Source: Rhodoferax sp. TS-BS-61-7 | GTDB lineage: Bacteria > Pseudomonadota > Gammaproteobacteria > Burkholderiales > Burkholderiaceae_C | Assembly: GCF_002943465.1 (NCBI RefSeq) | Contig: NZ_PTQY01000010.1 | Coordinates: forward strand, 62,001-126,000 | Length of the DNA stretch: 64,000 bases | Direction of reading: 5' to 3' | In this document: piece after piece, positions 57,525 through 64,000 of the stretch | Position numbering within the stretch: the first letter of the stretch is position 1 | Layout: every line of letters begins with the position of its first letter | The notes under the pieces: model-generated | Databases searched by the model: none | What the model was told of the DNA's origin: nothing | Seen by the model: the letters and a program-made list of their open reading frames with translations, nothing else | Translations under genes and position numbers: made by a program

Positions 57525-60128
57525 ATGAATCGCAAGCGCACACCACCTCTGCCTGCCGACCCAAGCGACTCAGAGCCCGGTGCTGACAGCACCGTCATCG
57601 GCCAGTTCCGCCCCCGCATCACGCTGATGACGCTGGGCCGCGGCGAGGGCCTGCTGGGCCTCAAGCCGCAAGGCAAACTGGGCCCACGCGGTGACAGCGT
57701 GACGCTGGCCCAGTTCGACTGGACCTACCGCACCGCGGCGGACGACCGCTGGGAAACACCGGCCCCCACCTCCATCCTCAACAGCCGCCCGGCCGAGGTG
57801 GAAGAGCTGTTTGACACCGGCGGCCCGGTGGTGCGCCTGCAGCGCAACCTGCTGGCTGAGGCCGACGCCATGGACGCGGTGTGGGATATGGGCTTTGTGC
57901 CGCTGGTGGACACCACCTTCGAGTGGCGCAGCCAGAAGCAGCGCCCGCATCTGGGCAGCGTGTGGACGCTGCCGCAGGAAGAGCACTTTGGCGACTTCTG
58001 GGCCGACCAGGTGCCCCAGCTGCAGGCCCAAGGCTGGGTGGTGGTGGTGAAGCCCGGCTTCGCCCATGAGAGTGTTCCGGTGGAGCGCTGGAAGCTGATC
58101 CTCAGCCCCGACACCGGTGAGGTGCTGGGCAAAGAGCTGGACAGCCCACTGGTGAAACCGGCCCGCGGTGTGGAGAAACTGGCCCTGCCCGAGCGCGAAG
58201 GTGAATGGCTGCTGAGCCTGGGCATAGAGATTGACGGCGAAACGCTGGACCTCGCGCCCATACTGGCCAACCTCATCAAACGCGACCCGCGCTGGCTGAT
58301 CCGCAACTACCTCGACTCGCTGGACGACCTGGCCACCGTGTCGCTGCGCGCACCGGGCGGCAAGCGCATCGACGCCGAAGCCGGCCCGCTCAAAGCCATC
58401 GTCGGCGCCATGGTGGACTTGCTGACCGACCCGCAACGCATGGCGCCCAAAGGCCCCATCCAGCTGGGCGCGTGGGAGGCCCGCCGCATCAACGCCCTGC
58501 GCGCCAGCCTGCTGGACGTCTCGCGCGTGGGCGCCCACCAAAGCTGGCAGATGGAGGGCGACGCGGGCCTGGCCACGCTGGCCAAACGCCTGCACACCAT
58601 CGGCCAGCCCCAGCCGGTCGCGGCGCCCGCGGGATTGCAAGTGCAGTTGCGCCCGTATCAACTGGAAGGCCTGGCCTGGCTGCAATACCTGCGGGCCCAA
58701 CACCTGGGCGGCATCCTGGCCGACGACATGGGCTTGGGCAAAACCGCGCAGGCGCTGGCCCATGTGCTGCTGGAGAAGCAAGCTGGGCGCCTGGACCGCC
58801 CGGTGCTGGTGGTGCTGCCGACCTCGCTGCTGTTCAACTGGCAGGCCGAGGCCCGTCGCATGGCGCCGGATTTGCGCGTGCTGAACCTACACGGCCCGGA
58901 CCGCGCCGCACTGTTTGCCCACATGCCGGAGCACGACCTGGTGCTCACCACCTACCCCCTGCTGTGGCGCGACATTGATGCGCTGGCCGCGCAGCCTTTT
59001 CATCTGGTCATTCTGGATGAAGCCCAGATGGTCAAAAACGCCGCCAGCCGCAGCGCCCGCGCCTTGCGCCAGTTGCAAAGTCTCCACCGCCTGTGCCTGA
59101 CCGGCACCCCGCTGGAAAACCACCTGGGCGAGCTCTGGGCGCAGTTCGACTGGCTGATGCCCGGCTTTCTGGGCGACCAGCGCAGCTTTGCCGCCCGCTG
59201 GCGCAAGCCGATTGAAGAGAACGGCGAAACGGTGCGCGCCGCCCTGCTCGCCCAGCGCGTGCGCCCCTTCATCCTGCGCCGCCGCAAGCAAGACGTGGCC
59301 ACCGAGCTGCCGCCGCGCACCGAAGTCATCCAGCGCGTGCACCTGCAGGGCCGCCAGCGCGAGCTGTACGAAAGCGTACGCGTGGCCGCCGACAAACAGG
59401 TGCGCCGCGTGCTGCAACGGCAGAACTTTGCCGGCGCGCAGATCAGCATCCTCGATGCGCTGCTCAAGCTGCGGCAGGTGTGTTGCGATCCTTATCTGGT
59501 GAAGGGCAGTGACCTCGCGCCCGACATGGAAAGAGCCAAACTCCACGCGCTCACCGACTTGTTAGTCCCGCTGGTAGACGAAGGCCGCCGCGTACTGGTG
59601 TTCTCACAATTCACCGAGCTGCTGGAGCTGATTGCCGATGCGCTCTCCGCACTGCGCATGCCCTTCCTGAGCCTGACCGGCAACACCCGCCCCGCCCAAC
59701 GCGGCCAGGTCGTGCAGCGCTTCCAAGACCTGGAAGTGCCCGTGCTGCTGGTCAGCCTGAAAGCCGGCGGCGTGGGCCTGAACCTCACCGCCGCCGACAC
59801 CGTGATTCACATGGACCCATGGTGGAACCCCGCCGTGGAAGAACAAGCCACCGCCCGCGCCCACCGCATCGGCCAGGACCAGCCGGTGTTCGTCTACAAG
59901 CTGGTGGTGGAAGGCAGCATCGAAGAACGCATGCTGGAACTGCAGGCCCGCAAACTCGCCCTGTCCGACAGCGTGCTCGGCCATGACGCTGAGGGCGCCG
60001 CCAAATTTGACGAGGCCGACTTGCAAGCGCTGTTGGCACCGCTGGGGACGCTTATGGAACAGGGGCAAACGCCGGAAGAGGCCGCGCGGCGCTGGGGGCG
60101 GACCGGAAGCCGGGCGGAGGGAATTTAG
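57525..60128 (+). CDS. SNF2-family DNA-dependent ATPase/helicase
   Basis: 867 residues. The first about 370 residues are specific to bacterial SNF2 proteins and lack an obvious SWIM zinc finger. The helicase core starts at LRPYQLEGLAWLQYL; motif I is ADDMGLGKT (about residue 398), motif II is ILDEAQMVKN (about 496), then CLTGTPLENHLGELWAQFDW, SLKAGGVGLNLTAADTVIHM and QATARAHRIGQDQPV. It should move on DNA or remodel DNA-protein complexes, possibly in defence or repair. It lies next to hsdR and has its own start after the repeat. Confidence 0.9.
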   Translation: MNRKRTPPLPADPSDSEPGADSTVIGQFRPRITLMTLGRGEGLLGLKPQGKLGPRGDSVTLAQFDWTYRTAADDRWETPAPTSILNSRPAEVEELFDTGGPVVRLQRNLLAEADAMDAVWDMGFVPLVDTTFEWRSQKQRPHLGSVWTLPQEEHFGDFWADQVPQLQAQGWVVVVKPGFAHESVPVERWKLILSPDTGEVLGKELDSPLVKPARGVEKLALPEREGEWLLSLGIEIDGETLDLAPILANLIKRDPRWLIRNYLDSLDDLATVSLRAPGGKRIDAEAGPLKAIVGAMVDLLTDPQRMAPKGPIQLGAWEARRINALRASLLDVSRVGAHQSWQMEGDAGLATLAKRLHTIGQPQPVAAPAGLQVQLRPYQLEGLAWLQYLRAQHLGGILADDMGLGKTAQALAHVLLEKQAGRLDRPVLVVLPTSLLFNWQAEARRMAPDLRVLNLHGPDRAALFAHMPEHDLVLTTYPLLWRDIDALAAQPFHLVILDEAQMVKNAASRSARALRQLQSLHRLCLTGTPLENHLGELWAQFDWLMPGFLGDQRSFAARWRKPIEENGETVRAALLAQRVRPFILRRRKQDVATELPPRTEVIQRVHLQGRQRELYESVRVAADKQVRRVLQRQNFAGAQISILDALLKLRQVCCDPYLVKGSDLAPDMERAKLHALTDLLVPLVDEGRRVLVFSQFTELLELIADALSALRMPFLSLTGNTRPAQRGQVVQRFQDLEVPVLLVSLKAGGVGLNLTAADTVIHMDPWWNPAVEEQATARAHRIGQDQPVFVYKLVVEGSIEERMLELQARKLALSDSVLGHDAEGAAKFDEADLQALLAPLGTLMEQGQTPEEAARRWGRTGSRAEGI

Positions 60129-60138
60129 GCATCAAACT

Positions 60139-60188
60139 GGCCTCTAACACCCGTGGAATATGCGCGAGCAGCTACTGAAACCATAGCA
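60139..60188 (-). repeat. Dispersed repeat copy 7
   Basis: On the minus strand it reads ATTGCTATGGTTTCAGTAGC, then TGCTCGCGCATATTCCACGG, then GTGTTAGAGGCC. A further ACTAGAGGCTACAGG at about 60200 may be a partial second copy. Confidence 0.7.
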
Positions 60189-60296
60189 ATCCGAAGCCCA
60201 CTAGAGGCTACAGGAATCACTGCACAATAAGCCCACAGCCACTCACCGCTCCAAAGCGCCCAAGACGCCGAGCACTTGTCCATCCGCAGGGAGCCC

Positions 60297-63200
60297 ATGG
60301 TCCAAAGCAGCAGCAACTTCCACTTTCTGGCGCAGCACTCTCCACTGCTGGCCGATCTGGGCGCCACCGCCGAACGGCTATTCCCGTTTGACCCCGCCAG
60401 CTGCGTACTCAAGCTGCGCATCCTGGCCGAATCACTCACCCAAGAAATGGCCGCCCGGTTGGGCGTGCGCCTGCAGCAGCCCACCCAAGCCGAGCTGCTG
60501 CGCGCGGTAGATTCCCGCCTGGGGCTGGACCCGCAAGTGCGCCAGATGTTTCATCTGCTGCGCCATCGCGGCAACGAAGCTGCCCACCAGGCCGACCACG
60601 CCATTGGCTACCGCGAAGGGTTGGAGGCGCTGAAGGTCGCCCGCGAAGTGGCGCTGTGGTTCCACCGCACCTTTGGCCAGCAACCCAACTTCAAGCCCGG
60701 CCCCTTTGTGCTGCCGGACGACCCCAGCCAAAAGCTGCATGCCCTGCAAACCCAGCTGGCCCAACTGCAGCAAGCCCTGCAAGACGCCCAGGCCGCGCAA
60801 AGCAACCAAGCAGAAGTGGCCCAACTGCTAGAGGCCGCTGCAGCCCAAGAACGCGCCATGGCACAGCGCGCCCAAGAAGAACGCGCTATCTATGAAGCGT
60901 TAGCCACGGACGCCAGCGAAAACTACGCCAGACTCAAAGCCGAGTTTGACCAGCGCATCGCCCAAAGCCCTGCGCAAACCGAAGCTGCCGCCACCCAAGC
61001 CTTCGCCAGCAAAGCCGCCCAGGCCGCCCAGCAAGTGCAGATGGACGAAGCCGCCACCCGCCTGCTGATCGACCAACTGCTCATCGACGCCGGCTGGGAC
61101 GCCAACACCGTGCACAGCACCCACGCCAAAGGCAGCCGTCCCGAAAAAGGCAAAAACAAAGCCATTGCCGAGTGGCCCACCCAAGGCAAGCAAAGCGCTG
61201 ACTACATCCTCTTTGCCGGGCTCACCCCGATTGCGGCGGTAGAGGCCAAACGGCTCAACACCAACGTGGCCGGCAAGATTCCGCAAGCGGAGCGTTATGC
61301 CCGTGGCATGCAACTGGCCGCAGAACATCAGCCCGCCTGGGCTACGGAGGGACGCGCCGCACCCTGGCCCGATGGCGAAGGCGGCAATTTCCAGCTCCCG
61401 TTCGTGTACTCATGTAATGGCCGCCCGCTCATCAAGCAAAGCCCCGAAGCCAGCGGCACCTGGCACCGCGACGTGCGCCAGAGCGCCAACCTGCGCAAGG
61501 TGCTGCCAGGCTTTCACTCCCCGCAGGGCTTGGTAGACCAGCTCACCCGTTCCCGCGCGGACGCCGAAGCCCGCTTGGCGCAAGAGAGCTTTGCCTACCT
61601 GCGCCTGCGCGACTACCAGGTCAAAGCCATCTCGGCGGTAGAAACCGCCTTGGCCAGCGGCCAAACCAACTGCCTGCTCGCCATGGCCACCGGCACCGGC
61701 AAAACCCGCACCATCATTGGCCTGATGTACCGGTTCTTAAAAGCCGAGCGCTTTCGCCGCATCTTGTTTCTGGTGGACCGCACCGCCCTGGGCGACCAGG
61801 CCATGGACAACTTCAACGAAGCCCCGCTGGAGCAAGACCAGCCCCTGTCCAAGATCTACAACATTGCCGACTTGGGCGACATGGCTGCCGAAGCCGAAAC
61901 CCGCGTGCAAGTGGCCACCGTGCAAGCCATGGTCAAGCGCATCTTTGGCAGCGACAACCCGCCCCCGCTGGACGCGTACGACTGCATCATCGTGGACGAA
62001 GCCCACCGCGGCTACACGCTGGACCAGGACATGACCGAAGGCGAGCTGACCCTGCGCGACCCGGCCCAGTACCTCAGCAGCTACCGCCGCGTGCTCGACT
62101 ACTTTGACGCCGCCAAGATCGGCCTGACTGCCACGCCCGCCCAGCACACCAGCGAGATATTTGGCAAACCGGTCTACACCTATTCTTACCGCGAAGCCGT
62201 GGCCGACGACTGGCTCATCGACTACGAGCCGCCCATCCGCTACGAGACTCTGCTCAGCAAACACGGCATTCACTTCGCCAAGGGCGACACCGTGGAGAGC
62301 CTGAACCTCAGCACCGGCGAGATAGAAGCTGCCGAGCTGGACGACGAGCTGCACTTTGAGGTGGAAAGCTTCAACCGCCGCGTCATCAACGAAGACTTCA
62401 ACCGCATCATCTGCGAGCAACTGGCCCAGGAGCTGGACCCGCTGGGTGAAGAAAAAACCATGGTCTTCTGTGCCACCGACGCCCACGCCGACATGGTGGT
62501 GCGCTTGCTGGGCCAGGCATTTGAAGGCATCTACGGCGAGCAATACAACCAAGCCGCCGTGCAGAAGATCACCGGCGCGTCCGACAAGGTGGACCAGCTC
62601 ATCCGCCGCTACAAGAACGAGCGCTTCCCCAGCATTGCCGTCACCGTAGACCTGCTCACCACCGGCATCGACGTGCCGGCCATCTGCCACCTGGTGTTCC
62701 TGCGCCGGGTCAAGTCACGCATCTTGTACGAGCAAATGATTGGTCGCGCCACCCGCCGCTGCGATGACATTGGCAAAACCGTCTTCAAAATTTACGACCC
62801 GGTAGACCTGTACGCCACGCTGCAAGACGTGAACACCATGCAACCGCTGGTGAAAAACCCGCAAGTGGACATGGAGCAGTTGCTGGACGAGCTCAACAAC
62901 CCCGCCGCTTACACCGCCCCCGGCAACGCGCCGGGCCGCAGCCACGCACACGACGTGCTGGACGAGCTGAACCAAAAGCTCATGCGCGTGCTGCGCAGCG
63001 CCCAGCACAAGGCCGACAAACGCCCAGCCCTCAAAGCCCGGCTAGAGACGCTGGAGCAGCAATGGGGCGTGCCACCCGCCCAGTTGCACCGCCACCTGCA
63101 CCAGTTGGGCCGCGACCACGGCCCCCAAGCGGCGGCCGACTTTTTGCGCCACAACACCCAGCTACTCACCCAACTGGCCGAAGTGCGCGAACTCATGGGC

Positions 63201-63779
63201 ACCGCCTACCGCCCCATCCTCTCCACCCACAAAGACCAGTTTGTAGCCCGAGAGCAAAGCTGGGGCGACTACTACAAACCGCAGGACTACCTGGAAAGCT
63301 TTGGCCAATTTGTGCGCGAGCAGATCAACCAAAGCGCCGCGTTGGCCGTGGTGGTCAACCGGCCCAAAGACCTGACCCGCGAACAGCTCAAAGAAGTGCG
63401 CCTATTGCTAGACGGCAAAGGCTTTAGCGAAGCCCGCCTGCAAGCCGCCTGGCGCAGCCAAAGCAACCAGGACATTGCCGCCGGCATCATGGGCTACATC
63501 CGCCAGGCCGCACTGGGCGAAGCCCTGCTGCCGTTTGACGAGCGGGTGAAGCAGGCCCTGCAAAAGCTCTACGCCACCCACCCGTTCACCCCCGTGCAAC
63601 GCAAGTGGCTGGACCGGCTGGCCAAACAGCTCACCCACGAGCTGGTCATCGACCACACCTTCGTCAACCAGGCCTTTGCCCAAGACGGCGGCGCCAAACA
63701 GCTCGACAAACTGCTGGGCGGCCAGTTGGACCCGGTGCTGGGCGAAATTACGGCCTATTTGTGGCCGCAGGTGGCTTGA
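60297..63779 (+). CDS. hsdR: Type I restriction endonuclease R subunit (HsdR)
   Basis: 1160 residues from the ATG at 60297, with AGGGAG upstream. An N-terminal DUF4145-like helical domain (about 1-125) is followed by a coiled coil (about 140-250), an endonuclease domain with SADYILFAGLTPIAAVEAKR (PD-(D/E)xK-type Asp and Glu-x-Lys), and a helicase with MATGTGKTRTIIG (about residue 466) and VDEAHRGY (about 567). The C-terminus resembles EcoEI-type HsdR. It cleaves foreign DNA after ATP-driven translocation, but needs HsdM and HsdS, neither of which is in the window; they may lie beyond 64000 or be separated by an insertion. Confidence 0.9.
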   Translation: MVQSSSNFHFLAQHSPLLADLGATAERLFPFDPASCVLKLRILAESLTQEMAARLGVRLQQPTQAELLRAVDSRLGLDPQVRQMFHLLRHRGNEAAHQADHAIGYREGLEALKVAREVALWFHRTFGQQPNFKPGPFVLPDDPSQKLHALQTQLAQLQQALQDAQAAQSNQAEVAQLLEAAAAQERAMAQRAQEERAIYEALATDASENYARLKAEFDQRIAQSPAQTEAAATQAFASKAAQAAQQVQMDEAATRLLIDQLLIDAGWDANTVHSTHAKGSRPEKGKNKAIAEWPTQGKQSADYILFAGLTPIAAVEAKRLNTNVAGKIPQAERYARGMQLAAEHQPAWATEGRAAPWPDGEGGNFQLPFVYSCNGRPLIKQSPEASGTWHRDVRQSANLRKVLPGFHSPQGLVDQLTRSRADAEARLAQESFAYLRLRDYQVKAISAVETALASGQTNCLLAMATGTGKTRTIIGLMYRFLKAERFRRILFLVDRTALGDQAMDNFNEAPLEQDQPLSKIYNIADLGDMAAEAETRVQVATVQAMVKRIFGSDNPPPLDAYDCIIVDEAHRGYTLDQDMTEGELTLRDPAQYLSSYRRVLDYFDAAKIGLTATPAQHTSEIFGKPVYTYSYREAVADDWLIDYEPPIRYETLLSKHGIHFAKGDTVESLNLSTGEIEAAELDDELHFEVESFNRRVINEDFNRIICEQLAQELDPLGEEKTMVFCATDAHADMVVRLLGQAFEGIYGEQYNQAAVQKITGASDKVDQLIRRYKNERFPSIAVTVDLLTTGIDVPAICHLVFLRRVKSRILYEQMIGRATRRCDDIGKTVFKIYDPVDLYATLQDVNTMQPLVKNPQVDMEQLLDELNNPAAYTAPGNAPGRSHAHDVLDELNQKLMRVLRSAQHKADKRPALKARLETLEQQWGVPPAQLHRHLHQLGRDHGPQAAADFLRHNTQLLTQLAEVRELMGTAYRPILSTHKDQFVAREQSWGDYYKPQDYLESFGQFVREQINQSAALAVVVNRPKDLTREQLKEVRLLLDGKGFSEARLQAAWRSQSNQDIAAGIMGYIRQAALGEALLPFDERVKQALQKLYATHPFTPVQRKWLDRLAKQLTHELVIDHTFVNQAFAQDGGAKQLDKLLGGQLDPVLGEITAYLWPQVA

Positions 63780-63780
63780 A

Positions 63781-63850
63781 TTGGACGACAGTACAAGATT
63801 GGACGCACGTTCAATGCTGTTTTGGACGGAACAAAAATCCATATTGGACG
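63781..63850 (+). repeat. Four iterated TTGGACG motifs
   Basis: Exact TTGGACG copies start at 63781, 63799, 63822 and 63844, spaced 18, 23 and 22 bases, about two helical turns. They begin two bases after the hsdR stop and are followed by GAAATC-GCA-GATTTC (63855-63869), another small palindrome. Such iterons are typical of transposase-binding ends or regulator sites. Confidence 0.6.
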
Positions 63851-63926
63851 GAAAGAAATCGCAGATTTCAACCGACTTGATTTCAACTTAATCGGATTAC
63901 CAACTTGTCGTAAGCATTTGATTCCT

Positions 63927-64000
63927 ATGGATTATTCTGACGAAATTCAACTTGCTGTGCGTCACCATTTCCAGATAGTCGCTCTCAAAATGGTCCAAAT
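63927..64000 (+). CDS. Start of an unidentified protein, cut by the window edge
   Basis: ATG at 63927 opens a frame that stays open to the end of the window (MDYSDEIQLAVRHHFQIVAL and on). The DNA here is AT-richer than the rest of the window. It may be the first gene of an inserted element. 24 residues are too few to assign a family. Confidence 0.45.
   Translation, partial: MDYSDEIQLAVRHHFQIVALKMVQ

Noticed and set aside
63781..63869. TTGGACG iterons considered as a CRISPR array
   Set aside because: The motif is only 7 bases long, spacing is irregular at 18-23 bases, and no cas genes are present.

Overview
The window is a GC-rich, densely packed chromosomal segment of a betaproteobacterium, most likely a Burkholderiales member of the Comamonadaceae (Rhodoferax/Curvibacter/Polaromonas-like). 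This rests on protein resemblance, on the typical beta-proteobacterial order rluD-scpB-rluB-ndk-rlmN-pilF-rodZ-ispG-hisS-yfgM-bamB-der-hfq-hflX-hflK-hflC-hisZ-purA, and on a dispersed ~50-bp intergenic repeat. No rRNA, tRNA or CRISPR array was seen.

Layout. (1) 1-2.7 kb: a small secreted Lys/Asp/Met-rich protein and a TPR + HupE/UreJ pair. (2) 2.7-10.4 kb: a fatty-acid beta-oxidation module (acyl-CoA dehydrogenase divergent from thiolase and a FadB-type bifunctional enzyme, with a strong palindrome between them), followed by a lipase-like hydrolase, a ferritin-like metal hydrolase and a two-gene chromate transporter. (3) 10.4-18.7 kb: small hypotheticals, a lipoprotein, rlmB, a 2OG-Fe(II) oxygenase, an orphan ABC ATPase overlapping head-to-head with tesA, mnmH, a DUF2189 membrane protein and metC. 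(4) 18.7-38.2 kb: about 20 minus-strand housekeeping genes with gaps of a few bases or short overlaps. They cover purine and histidine synthesis, FtsH-modulating HflKC, Hfq, GTPases Der and HflX, outer-membrane assembly (BamB), isoprenoid synthesis (IspG), cell shape (RodZ), ribosomal RNA modification and chromosome segregation (ScpB). (5) 38.2-43.8 kb: bamD, a DinG/YoaA-type Fe-S helicase, a PP2C phosphatase and zapE. (6) 43.9-49.5 kb: the complete 2-oxoglutarate dehydrogenase operon (odhA-odhB-lpdA). (7) 49.8-52.5 kb: a two-gene unit coding for a Slam-like TPR/beta-barrel outer-membrane protein and a FecR-domain protein with a probable C-terminal beta-barrel. (8) 52.5-57.4 kb: prpE, an isochorismatase-family hydrolase, a TetR regulator, an NlpC/P60 peptidase and a VOC protein. 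(9) 57.5-64 kb: a SNF2 helicase, a type I restriction HsdR, then AT-richer DNA with four TTGGACG copies and the start of an unknown ORF, which looks like an accessory-element boundary.

The most interesting items are the Slam-like/FecR-barrel pair (a candidate type XI secretion system with an unusual cargo), two places where the dispersed repeat has become protein-coding (a lipoprotein signal peptide and the OdhB linker, in the same reading frame), the palindrome in the fatty-acid divergent promoter, and the iterated TTGGACG motif after hsdR. All function calls come from reading translated sequence against remembered family features. No database search was run.
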